Of a stretch of 64,000 nucleotides of DNA, positions 43,038 through 53,934 are shown piece after piece. The translations under genes and the position numbers were made by a program. Source of the DNA: Bradyrhizobium liaoningense (GTDB lineage: Bacteria > Pseudomonadota > Alphaproteobacteria > Rhizobiales > Xanthobacteraceae); the NCBI RefSeq assembly GCF_018130825.1, contig NZ_JAFCJS010000009.1, forward strand, positions 186,001-250,000, written 5' to 3'. How positions within the stretch are numbered: the first letter of the stretch is position 1; each line of letters starts with the position of its first letter. A model generated the notes under the pieces. That model was not told where the DNA came from and ran no database searches. It saw nothing but the letters and a program-made list of their open reading frames with translations.

Positions 43038-43344
43038 CGATCTCAGCTCCCGAGCTCTTGGCGATGCGGACCTTCTTGCCGTCCGCCAGAATCTTGAATC
43101 CGACGCGGGTCGGCTTTCCATCCTTGCCGACATACGCGATGTTGGACAGTTGGATCGGCGCCTCTTTCGAGATGATGCCGCCCTCCTGGGCCTGCGTCTG
43201 CTTCTGGTGACGCTTGACCATGTTGATGCCGCGCACGAGCGCCGTGCCGGCGTCGGGGCGAACCTCGAACACCTCGCCGGTGCGGCCCTTGTCGCGACCG
43301 GTCAGCACGACGACCTTGTCGCCCTTGCGGATCTTCGCAGCCAT
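43030..43344 (-). CDS. rplX: 50S ribosomal protein L24
   Basis: A 104-residue protein starting MAAKIRKGDKVVVLTGRDKG, the KOW motif region. It continues with GINMVKRHQKQTQAQEGGII and ends in KSSGAEIDG. It starts 50S assembly on the 5' part of 23S rRNA. Its ATG shares one base with the TGA of rplN and its end overlaps rplE. Confidence 0.98.
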   Translation of the reverse strand: MAAKIRKGDKVVVLTGRDKGRTGEVFEVRPDAGTALVRGINMVKRHQKQTQAQEGGIISKEAPIQLSNIAYVGKDGKPTRVGFKILADGKKVRIAKSSGAEIDG

Positions 43345-43712
43345 CACAGCACCTCCGGCGCGAGCGAAATGATCTTCATGTGGTTCTTGGCGCGCAGCTC
43401 GCGCGGCACGGGCCCGAAGATACGGGTGCCGACCGGCTCGGACTGGTTGTTGATCAGAACGGCGGCGTTGCGGTCGAAGCGGATGACCGAACCGTCGGCG
43501 CGGCGGATGTCCTTGCGGACGCGCACCACGACGGCCTTCATCACGTCGCCCTTCTTCACCTTGCCACGCGGAATCGCTTCCTTGATCGAGACGACGATGA
43601 TGTCGCCGATCGTGGCGTAGCGGCGCTTGGAGCCTCCGAGCACCTTGATACACATGACACGGCGTGCGCCAGAATTGTCGGCCACGTCGAGGTTGGTCTG
43701 CATCTGAATCAT
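43344..43712 (-). CDS. rplN: 50S ribosomal protein L14
   Basis: A 122-residue protein starting MIQMQTNLDVADNSGARRVM. It has the signature DNSGARRVMCIKVLGGSKRR and ends in MKIISLAPEVL. L14 sits at the inter-subunit face and takes part in bridge formation. An 84-bp gap separates it from rpsQ. Confidence 0.98.
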   Translation of the reverse strand: MIQMQTNLDVADNSGARRVMCIKVLGGSKRRYATIGDIIVVSIKEAIPRGKVKKGDVMKAVVVRVRKDIRRADGSVIRFDRNAAVLINNQSEPVGTRIFGPVPRELRAKNHMKIISLAPEVL

Positions 43713-43796
43713 TGATGCACCTCGTCCTCTTTCTCTTTGCGCCAGCCCAGCCGGCGCTCAACATTTCCCTGAAGTCAGTCGGCTAAAGCCAACAGA

Positions 43797-44045
43797 TCAG
43801 GCGCTTTTCTTGTGTTCGCCCCGGATCACGACCCAGCGCTTCAACTTCGAAATCGGCTTCGATTCCTCGATCCACACCACGTCGCCCGGCTTGAACTGGT
43901 TGCTCTCGTCGTGCGCGTGATAGTTCTTCGAACGGCGGATCGTCTTCTTGTAGATCGGGTGCGTGAAACGGCGATCGACGCGCACCACGATGGTCTTGGC
44001 TTGCTTGTCGCTGACGACCACGCCCTGCAAAGTACGTTTCGGCAT
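43797..44045 (-). CDS. rpsQ: 30S ribosomal protein S17
   Basis: An 82-residue OB-fold protein starting MPKRTLQGVVVSDKQAKTIV. The frame stays open to 44114 but only by overlapping rpmC, and the S17 start is conserved. The motifs VVRVDRRFTHPIYKKTIRRS and WIEESKPISKLKRWVV are typical. It binds the 5' domain of 16S rRNA. Confidence 0.98.
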   Translation of the reverse strand: MPKRTLQGVVVSDKQAKTIVVRVDRRFTHPIYKKTIRRSKNYHAHDESNQFKPGDVVWIEESKPISKLKRWVVIRGEHKKSA

Positions 44046-44058
44046 CTTCGTAAGCCTC

Positions 44059-44265
44059 TTACTTCTTCTTCGCGCGCGTCTGCGCGGCGACGGTCTTGAT
44101 CCGGGCGATGTCACGGCGGGCCTCGCGCAGGCGCGAGGTGTTCTCGAGCTGCCCGGTGGCGCGCTGGAAGCGCAGGTTGAAGCGCTCCTTCTTCAGGTTC
44201 AGGATGGCGTCATCCTGCTGGTCGGGGCTCATCGCGCGGATGTCTTCGATCTTCATCTGGGCCAT
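44059..44265 (-). CDS. rpmC: 50S ribosomal protein L29
   Basis: A 68-residue helical hairpin protein. The ATG at 44265 (MAQMKIEDIRAMSPDQQDDA) is chosen because GGAG is eight bases upstream; the ATG at 44271 is only two bases from it and overlaps the rplP stop. The end RRDIARIKTVAAQTRAKKK is typical. L29 lies beside the exit tunnel next to L23. Confidence 0.95.
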   Translation of the reverse strand: MAQMKIEDIRAMSPDQQDDAILNLKKERFNLRFQRATGQLENTSRLREARRDIARIKTVAAQTRAKKK

Positions 44266-44270
44266 GGCCA

Positions 44271-44684
44271 TTACTCCGCAATGCGCTCGACGAAGCGCGT
44301 CTTGATCGGCAGCTTGGCGGCCGCCAGGGTCAGCGCCTCACGCGCCGTCTGGGTGTTGACGCCGTCGATCTCGAACAGCACCCGGCCCGGCTTGACGCGA
44401 GCCACCCAAAGTTCCGGCGAACCCTTGCCGGAGCCCATGCGGACTTCGGCCGGCTTCTTCGACACCGGAACGTCGGGGAACACGCGGATCCAGACGCGAC
44501 CGGCGCGCTTCATGTGGCGGGTCAGCGCGCGGCGGGCGGCCTCGATCTGGCGCGCGGTGACGCGCTCAGGCTCGGTCGCCTTCAGGCCGTACTGGCCGAA
44601 TGCCAACGTCGCGCCCGAAGACGCAACGCCGTGGATGCGGCCCTTATGCGCCTTCCGGAACTTCGTTTTCTTAGGTTGCATCAT
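44271..44684 (-). CDS. rplP: 50S ribosomal protein L16
   Basis: A 137-residue protein starting MMQPKKTKFRKAHKGRIHGV. The motifs GQYGLKATEPERVTARQIEA and RMGSGKGSPELWVARVKPGR are those of L16, which shapes the A-site tRNA pocket. An alternative start one Met later (MQPKKTK) is equally plausible. It lies 30 bp from rpsC. Confidence 0.97.
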   Translation of the reverse strand: MMQPKKTKFRKAHKGRIHGVASSGATLAFGQYGLKATEPERVTARQIEAARRALTRHMKRAGRVWIRVFPDVPVSKKPAEVRMGSGKGSPELWVARVKPGRVLFEIDGVNTQTAREALTLAAAKLPIKTRFVERIAE

Positions 44685-44714
44685 GGCTTTAAGCCCTCAA
44701 ATTCCTGTCTGGCT

Positions 44715-45440
<726 letters not shown>

Positions 45441-45457
45441 CGTGTTCTCCTGCGCCC

Positions 45458-45844
45458 TTAAGCCGCTGCTTCGGCTTCGACCTGACGAACGATGATCGTC
45501 AGCTGCGAAAATGGTTTGTAGACACGGCCCGAACGGCCACGGCCGCGGGCGGCGAAGCGCTTCATCACCAGGCCGTTGCCGACGAAGGCCTGCGCCACGA
45601 CGAGATCGTCGACGTCGAGGTCGTGGTTGTTCTCGGCGTTGGCGATCGCCGATTCCAGGCACTTCTTCACGTCGACCGCGATCCGCTTGCGCGAGAACTG
45701 CAGGTCGGCGAGCGCGGCAGAAGCCTTCCGGCCGCGAATGAGCTGGGCGACCAGGTTGAGCTTCTGCGGGCTCACCCGCAGCATCCGGGCGACCGCCTTG
45801 GCCTCGTTGTCGGCGAGGCTCCGTTCGCGCTTAGGTTTGCTCAT
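45458..45844 (-). CDS. rplV: 50S ribosomal protein L22
   Basis: A 128-residue protein starting MSKPKRERSLADNEAKAVAR. It contains LRVSPQKLNLVAQLIRGRKA and the tunnel-loop region VDDLVVAQAFVGNGLVMKRF with RGRSGRVYKPFSQLTI. Its beta-hairpin lines the nascent peptide tunnel, the macrolide-binding region. Ten bases separate it from rpsS. Confidence 0.98.
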   Translation of the reverse strand: MSKPKRERSLADNEAKAVARMLRVSPQKLNLVAQLIRGRKASAALADLQFSRKRIAVDVKKCLESAIANAENNHDLDVDDLVVAQAFVGNGLVMKRFAARGRGRSGRVYKPFSQLTIIVRQVEAEAAA

Positions 45845-45854
45845 CGTTTAATCC

Positions 45855-46133
45855 TCAAGCCTTCTTGGCTTTCTTGTCGCCGGAGTGGCCATGGAAGGTC
45901 CGGGTCGGCGAGAACTCGCCGAACTTGTGACCGACCATTTCCTCGTTGACCGCCACCGGCACGTGCTTCTGACCGTTGTAGACGCCGAAGGTCAGACCGA
46001 CGAACTGCGGCAGGATCGTCGAGCGACGGCTCCAGATCTTGATGACGTCGTGACGGCCGGACGCGCGCGCGGCATCTGCCTTCTTGAGCAGAGAACCCTC
46101 GACGAACGGGCCTTTCCAGACTGAACGAACCAT
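45855..46133 (-). CDS. rpsS: 30S ribosomal protein S19
   Basis: A 92-residue protein starting MVRSVWKGPFVEGSLLKKAD. It carries IKIWSRRSTILPQFVGLTFG and HKFGEFSPTRTFHGHSGDKK, which are diagnostic. S19 works with S13 in the 30S head near the A-site tRNA. Confidence 0.98.
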   Translation of the reverse strand: MVRSVWKGPFVEGSLLKKADAARASGRHDVIKIWSRRSTILPQFVGLTFGVYNGQKHVPVAVNEEMVGHKFGEFSPTRTFHGHSGDKKAKKA

Positions 46134-46145
46134 GTCCGGCGTTCC

Positions 46146-46979
46146 TTACTTCTTCCGCTTGTGGCGGCTTAGGAGAATGAATTTGTTGGTCGACTTGTTG
46201 GTGCGGGTCTTCTTGCCCTTGGTCGGCTTGCCCCACGGGGTGACCGGGTGGCGGCCGCCCGAGGTACGACCTTCACCACCGCCGTGCGGATGGTCGATCG
46301 GGTTCATGGCGACACCGCGGTTGTGCGGGCGACGGCCCATCCAACGCTTGCGACCGGCCTTGCCGATCGAGGTGTTCATGTGATCCGGGTTCGACACCGC
46401 GCCGATCGTGCCGCGGCAGCGGCCGTGCACCAGGCGCTGCTCGCCCGAATTCAGGCGGATGATGACGTAGTCCTGGTCGCGGCCGACGAGCTGGGCGTAG
46501 GTGCCGGCGGAACGGGCGAGCTGGCCGCCCTTCCCGATCTTGACCTCGATGTTGTGGATGATCGTGCCGACCGGCATGTTGCCGAGCGGCATGACGTTGC
46601 CCGGCTTCACGTCGACATAGTTGCCGGCGATGATGGTGTCACCCACGGCCAGGCGCTGCGGCGCCAGGATGTAGGCCTGCTCGCCGTCCTGATACTTGAT
46701 CAGGGCGATGAAGCCGGTGCGGTTCGGATCGTATTCCAGCCGCTCGACGGTTGCGGGCACATCGACCTTCTCACGCTTGAAGTCGACGGTGCGCAGCGTC
46801 TGCTTGTGACCACCGCCGCGGAAGCGCACGGTGATGCGGCCGGTGTTGTTGCGGCCGCCCGAGGACTTCTTGCCCTCGGTGAGCGCCTTCAGCGGCTTGC
46901 CCTTGTAGAGGGCCGAACGATCGACCATCACCAGCTGGCGCTGGCCCGGCGTCGTGGGATTGAATGTCTTCAGTGCCAT
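46146..46979 (-). CDS. rplB: 50S ribosomal protein L2
   Basis: A 277-residue protein starting MALKTFNPTTPGQRQLVMVD. The segment GRNNTGRITVRFRGGGHKQT and the highly conserved NPIDHPHGGGEGRTSGGRHP near the peptidyl transferase centre are intact, including the key His. L2 is needed for subunit association and tRNA binding. It lies 12 bp from rplW and rpsS on each side. Confidence 0.98.
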   Translation of the reverse strand: MALKTFNPTTPGQRQLVMVDRSALYKGKPLKALTEGKKSSGGRNNTGRITVRFRGGGHKQTLRTVDFKREKVDVPATVERLEYDPNRTGFIALIKYQDGEQAYILAPQRLAVGDTIIAGNYVDVKPGNVMPLGNMPVGTIIHNIEVKIGKGGQLARSAGTYAQLVGRDQDYVIIRLNSGEQRLVHGRCRGTIGAVSNPDHMNTSIGKAGRKRWMGRRPHNRGVAMNPIDHPHGGGEGRTSGGRHPVTPWGKPTKGKKTRTNKSTNKFILLSRHKRKK

Positions 46980-46991
46980 CGTCGTACGACC

Positions 46992-47294
46992 TTACAGACC
47001 GGTGGTGACGTCGATCCGGTGGCCCTCTTCGAGGGTCACGATCGCGCGCTTGGTGTTCGACTGCGAGCCGATATTGCCGCGGAAGGCCTTGACCTTGCCC
47101 TTGCGGACCAGCGTGTTGACGCTCTTGACCTTGACGTCGAACAGCTTCTCGATCGCTTCCTTGATCTGCGGCTTGGTCGCCTTCGCGGCCACCTTGAACA
47201 GCACCTTGTTGTGCTCCGAGGCGATCGTCGCCTTTTCGGTCACGACCGGCGACAGGATCACGTCGTAGTGGCGAGGCTCGATGTTCTTCGTCAT
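46992..47294 (-). CDS. rplW: 50S ribosomal protein L23
   Basis: A 100-residue protein starting MTKNIEPRHYDVILSPVVTE. It has SEHNKVLFKVAAKATKPQIK and a basic loop VRKGKVKAFRGNIGSQSNTK. L23 forms the docking site for trigger factor and SRP at the tunnel exit. Its start overlaps the rplD stop by four bases (ATGA). Confidence 0.98.
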   Translation of the reverse strand: MTKNIEPRHYDVILSPVVTEKATIASEHNKVLFKVAAKATKPQIKEAIEKLFDVKVKSVNTLVRKGKVKAFRGNIGSQSNTKRAIVTLEEGHRIDVTTGL

Positions 47295-47911
47295 TTGAAG
47301 CGCGCCTCCAGCGCATCGATGGCGGCCTTGGTCAGAACGAGCTTCTGACGGCGCAGGATGTCATAGACGTTGATGCCCTGGATCGGCAGCACGTCCATGT
47401 TCGGGATGTTGCGGGCCGCAGCGGCGAAGCCGTTGTTGAGCTCGGCACCGTCGATGATCAGCGCGTTGGTCAGGCCGAGGCCCGAGAAGTGACCGAGCAG
47501 CGCCTTGGTCTTGGCGGCCTCCAGCGCGGCCTTCTCGATCACGACGAGATCGCCGTCCTTGGCCTTGGCCGAGAGCGCATGCTTGAGAGCGAGCGCGCGG
47601 ACCTTCTTCGGCAGGTCGGTGGCGTGCGAACGCACCACCGGACCGAAGGCACGGCCGCCGCCACGGAACTGCGGCACGCGGGCCGAGCCGTGACGAGCAC
47701 CGCCGGTGCCCTTCTGCTTGTACATCTTCTTGCCGGTGCGCCAGATCTCGGCGCGACCCTTGGCCTTGTGCGTGCCGGCCTGGCGCTTGTTGAGCTGCCA
47801 CTGCACGCAGCGCGCGATGATATCCTCGCGCGGCTCGAGACCGAAGATGGCGTCGGACAGCTGGACCGAGCCGGCTTCCTTACCTTCGAGGGTGGTGACC
47901 TTCAGTTCCAT
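47291..47911 (-). CDS. rplD: 50S ribosomal protein L4
   Basis: A 206-residue protein starting MELKVTTLEGKEAGSVQLSD; the open frame to 48013 is a shadow of rplC. The tunnel loop region GRAEIWRTGKKMYKQKGTGG and ARHGSARVPQFRGGGRAFGP is typical of L4. In enterobacteria L4 attenuates the S10 operon; this regulation is not conserved outside them. One base separates it from rplC. Confidence 0.98.
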   Translation of the reverse strand: MELKVTTLEGKEAGSVQLSDAIFGLEPREDIIARCVQWQLNKRQAGTHKAKGRAEIWRTGKKMYKQKGTGGARHGSARVPQFRGGGRAFGPVVRSHATDLPKKVRALALKHALSAKAKDGDLVVIEKAALEAAKTKALLGHFSGLGLTNALIIDGAELNNGFAAAARNIPNMDVLPIQGINVYDILRRQKLVLTKAAIDALEARFK

Positions 47912-47912
47912 C

Positions 47913-48626
47913 TCACGCCTCCTGCGCAGCCGGAGCGGCTTCCGCGTCGCCAGCAACCTTGAACTTGCCGGGCTTCGGAGCTTCCTTCGGCAGCGGCTTC
48001 TTGACGGCGTCACGCACGCGGATCCAGCCGCCCTTGGAGCCGGGAACGGCGCCTTCGACGAGGATCAGGCCGCGCTCGACATCGGTCTGGACGACGCGAA
48101 GGTTGAGCGTGGTGATGCGATCGACACCCATGTGGCCGGGCATCTTCTTGTTCTTCCAGGTCTTGCCGGGGTCCTGACGACCACCGGTCGAACCGATCGA
48201 GCGGTGCGAGATCGACACACCGTGCGTGGCACGCAGACCGCCGAAGTTCCAGCGCTTCATACCGCCGGCAAAGCCCTTACCGACCGAGGTGCCGGTGACG
48301 TCGACGAACTGGCCGACGACGAAGTGATCGGCCTGGATCTCGGCGCCGACCGGGATCATGGCGTCCGCGGTGACGCGGAACTCCTCGACCCGGCGCTTCG
48401 GCTCGACCTTGGCGACCGCGAACTGGCCGCGCTCGGCCTTGGGCATGTAAACGGTCTTGCGGGCACCAGAACCGAGCTGGAGCGCGACGTAACCGTTCTT
48501 CTCTTCGGTGCGGTGGCCTACGACCTGGCAATTGCCGAGCTTCAGCACGGTCACGGGGATATGTTCGCCGGCCTCCGTGAAGACCCGCGTCATCCCGACC
48601 TTTTGTGCGATCACTCCGGAGCGCAT
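47913..48626 (-). CDS. rplC: 50S ribosomal protein L3
   Basis: A 237-residue protein starting MRSGVIAQKVGMTRVFTEAG. It has the L3 signature FAGGMKRWNFGGLRATHGVS and the methylated-Gln region GGRQDPGKTWKNKKMPGHMG, the usual target of PrmB. The Ala/Glu-rich tail AGDAEAAPAAQEA is typical of rhizobia. L3 starts 50S assembly and reaches the peptidyl transferase centre. Confidence 0.98.
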   Translation of the reverse strand: MRSGVIAQKVGMTRVFTEAGEHIPVTVLKLGNCQVVGHRTEEKNGYVALQLGSGARKTVYMPKAERGQFAVAKVEPKRRVEEFRVTADAMIPVGAEIQADHFVVGQFVDVTGTSVGKGFAGGMKRWNFGGLRATHGVSISHRSIGSTGGRQDPGKTWKNKKMPGHMGVDRITTLNLRVVQTDVERGLILVEGAVPGSKGGWIRVRDAVKKPLPKEAPKPGKFKVAGDAEAAPAAQEA

Positions 48627-48677
48627 CGGCTTGCTTCCTGTTCTCTTTGTCCGCTTTCGCGAACGGGATCCAAAATC

Positions 48678-48986
48678 TTAGAGCTTGATCTCGACGTCGA
48701 CACCGGCGGCCAGGTCGAGCTTCATCAAAGCATCGACGGTCTGCGGGGTCGGATCGACGATGTCGAGCAGGCGCTTGTGGGTGCGCATCTCGAACTGTTC
48801 GCGGCTCTTCTTGTCGACGTGGGGCGAACGGTTGACGGTGAACTTCTCGATGCGGGTGGGCAGCGGAATTGGTCCGCGGACCTGCGCGCCGGTGCGCTTC
48901 GCCGTGTTCACGATCTCACGGGTCGACGTATCGAGGATACGATGGTCGAACGCCTTGAGACGGATACGAATGTTTTGGCCGTTCAT
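48678..48986 (-). CDS. rpsJ: 30S ribosomal protein S10
   Basis: A 102-residue protein starting [20 protein letters not shown]. It contains [20 protein letters not shown] and [20 protein letters not shown]. Besides its ribosomal place in the 30S head, S10 is NusE in antitermination. It opens the S10 part of the cluster, 81 bp after tuf. Confidence 0.98.
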
Positions 48987-49010
48987 TGCCGTGGTCTCTC
49001 TTCAGTGGGT

Positions 49011-49050
49011 GGCGAATAGCGAATAGCGAATGTCACCATTCGCTACTCGC
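49011..49050. other. Hairpin with GCGAATA direct repeats between tuf and rpsJ
   Basis: GGCGAATA-GCGAATA-GCGAATG is followed by TCAC and CATTCGCTACTCGCC. The left side holds three 7-bp direct repeats and can pair with the right side in two registers. No T-run follows, so it is more likely a processing or stability element separating tuf from the S10 genes than a terminator. Confidence 0.5.
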
Positions 49051-49067
49051 CGTCCCTTTTCTCGTAA

Positions 49068-50258
<1,191 letters not shown>

Positions 50259-50298
50259 TTGACTCTCCGTTCAATCGTCAGTTTGAGACCGACGACAA

Positions 50299-52371
<2,073 letters not shown>

Positions 52372-52404
52372 GGGGTGTTCCTTGCGAGTCCGTTTGTTTC
52401 GCCG

Positions 52405-52875
52405 TTACCAGCGATAGTGCGAGAAGGCGCGGTTGGCTTCCGCCATGCGGTGCACGTCTTCGCGCTTCTTGACGGCGTTCCCCCGGTTGTTCGATGCGTC
52501 CAAGAGCTCAGCCGAGAGCCGCTCGGTCATCGTCTTCTCGTTGCGCTCGCGCGCAGCCGCGATCAGCCAGCGGATGCCGAGCGCCTGCCGGCGGGTCGAG
52601 CGAACCTCGACCGGAACCTGGTAGGTCGCGCCGCCGACGCGGCGGGAGCGAACCTCGATGGTCGGCATGACGTTCTCGAGCGCCTGCTCGAACACGCCGA
52701 GCGGGTTCTGCTTGGTCTTGGATTCGATGATGCCGAACGCGCCGTAGACGATACCTTCGGCGACCGACTTCTTGCCGGCGTACATCACCGAGTTCATGAA
52801 CTTCGTGACGATGATGTTCCCGAACTTCGGATCCGGGAGAACTTCGCGCTTTTCCGCAGAGTGGCGACGAGACAT
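52405..52875 (-). CDS. rpsG: 30S ribosomal protein S7
   Basis: A 156-residue protein starting MSRRHSAEKREVLPDPKFGN. It has IVTKFMNSVMYAGKKSVAEG and RSRRVGGATYQVPVEVRSTR. S7 organises the 30S head and, in E. coli, represses the str operon. The end RMAEANRAFSHYRW is the conserved C-terminus. Confidence 0.98.
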   Translation of the reverse strand: MSRRHSAEKREVLPDPKFGNIIVTKFMNSVMYAGKKSVAEGIVYGAFGIIESKTKQNPLGVFEQALENVMPTIEVRSRRVGGATYQVPVEVRSTRRQALGIRWLIAAARERNEKTMTERLSAELLDASNNRGNAVKKREDVHRMAEANRAFSHYRW

Positions 52876-52890
52876 AGGCTTGGTTCCCGC

Positions 52891-53262
52891 TTACTTCGGA
52901 CGCTTGGCGCCGTACTTCGAACGACGCTGCTTACGGTTCTTGACGCCCTGGGTATCCAGAACGCCGCGGAGGATGTGGTAGCGCACGCCGGGCAAGTCCT
53001 TGACGCGGCCGCCACGGATCATGACCACCGAGTGCTCCTGGAGGTTATGACCCTCGCCGGGGATGTAGCCGATCACCTCGAAGCCGTTGGTCAGGCGCAC
53101 CTTGGCGACCTTACGAAGCGCCGAGTTCGGCTTCTTCGGGGTCGTGGTGTAGACGCGGGTGCAAACACCACGCTTCTGAGGCGACTGCTGCAGCGCCGGC
53201 ACCTTCTTGCGCGACTTCTGCACTTCCCGCGGTTGAGCGATCAGCTGGTTGATCGTCGGCAT
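52891..53262 (-). CDS. rpsL: 30S ribosomal protein S12
   Basis: A 123-residue decoding-centre protein starting MPTINQLIAQPREVQKSRKK. The two loops that set streptomycin response are wild type: TPKKPNSAL with Lys43 and GGRVKDLPGVRYH with Lys88. Both lysines match streptomycin-sensitive ribosomes. It is the first gene of the minus-strand str-S10-spc-alpha cluster, with a candidate promoter about 440 bases upstream. Confidence 0.98.
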   Translation of the reverse strand: MPTINQLIAQPREVQKSRKKVPALQQSPQKRGVCTRVYTTTPKKPNSALRKVAKVRLTNGFEVIGYIPGEGHNLQEHSVVMIRGGRVKDLPGVRYHILRGVLDTQGVKNRKQRRSKYGAKRPK

Positions 53263-53610
53263 CCTGGCCTTACCCTTTGTTCTGCCGCGGCCCCTTGCGG
53301 GCCCGCTGTCTTGGCGCGGCCCGTTGCCGGGACCGCAAATTCTGTTCGGGCCACCCGCCCGACGAGGCCGCCTTGAAGCGGAACAATCCGCACAAAGCGA
53401 AATTGCGCCAACCGCTCCATCAACGAGCGGAAAGCGTTACGACGCCACAGAGGACCGCAGTTTTCAGGCCAATCAGCGTAAAGCTGCGGCCCGCGCACCG
53501 AGGTCATGCATCCGAATTCGATCTCAAGAGAACATGCTCAAGAGAACTAGAATCGCACTGGCATTGCCTAGCTATGATCGACAGCGTCTGAGCGGCATTC
53601 GTCGAGGTTG

Positions 53611-53648
53611 GTGCCTGCCGGACGATCCTAAAAGGATCAGGCAGGTGG
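53611..53648 (-). other. Hairpin near the 5' end of the rpsL leader
   Basis: On the minus strand CCTGCC-TGATCC-TTTT-AGGATC-GTCC-GGCAGG folds into a stem with one small internal bulge. It would begin about 45 bases after the predicted transcription start. It may stabilise the mRNA or act in regulation; there is no T-run for termination. Confidence 0.5.
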
Positions 53649-53698
53649 TCCGTACCGACGTTGGCGATGCTCACCGCCTGTCGTTAAGTGAGGCGCTT

Positions 53699-53726
53699 TC
53701 TATAAGTGAGAATCGGTCAAGTCAAG
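53699..53726 (-). promoter_or_regulatory. Sigma70-type promoter for the rpsL cluster
   Basis: Read on the minus strand, CTTGAC (53726-53721) and TATAGA (53704-53699) are separated by 16 bases, close to the alphaproteobacterial housekeeping consensus. A second overlapping TTGACC follows the first. The transcript would start near 53692, leaving a leader of about 430 bases before rpsL. Confidence 0.6.
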
Positions 53727-53934
53727 GTGAAACGACAGTCACAAAGCGCTTCTCGCGCCTGTCGAAATCGACGTTTACCGCCCTCACCGCACGTCCCCGA
53801 TATGGCGACCCCGACCGTGTTCCGCTACCCCAACGACCTATTTATACCCGGATGAAATATACTTTTATAACCCCTGCTAAGGCTTTTTTTCCTGTTGATG
53901 CGGCAATCTGCCGCCTTCGGCAGAGATTTGCACC

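Larger units (their letters stand above)
53263..53934. other. 672-bp gap between rpsL and the divergent FAD oxidoreductase
   Basis: No supported gene; the open frames here end without family matches or start signals. The part 53263-53698 is probably the 5' leader of the rpsL transcript and holds inverted repeats (CCGCTC/GAGCGG at 53414-53431 and CTGCC..GATCC/GGATC..GGCAG at 53611-53648). The part 53830-53890 is clearly AT-richer than anything nearby (TATTTATACC, ATATACTTTTATAA) and precedes the plus-strand gene at 53935, with a CTGCCG/CGGCAG hairpin at 53908-53923. Confidence 0.6.
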
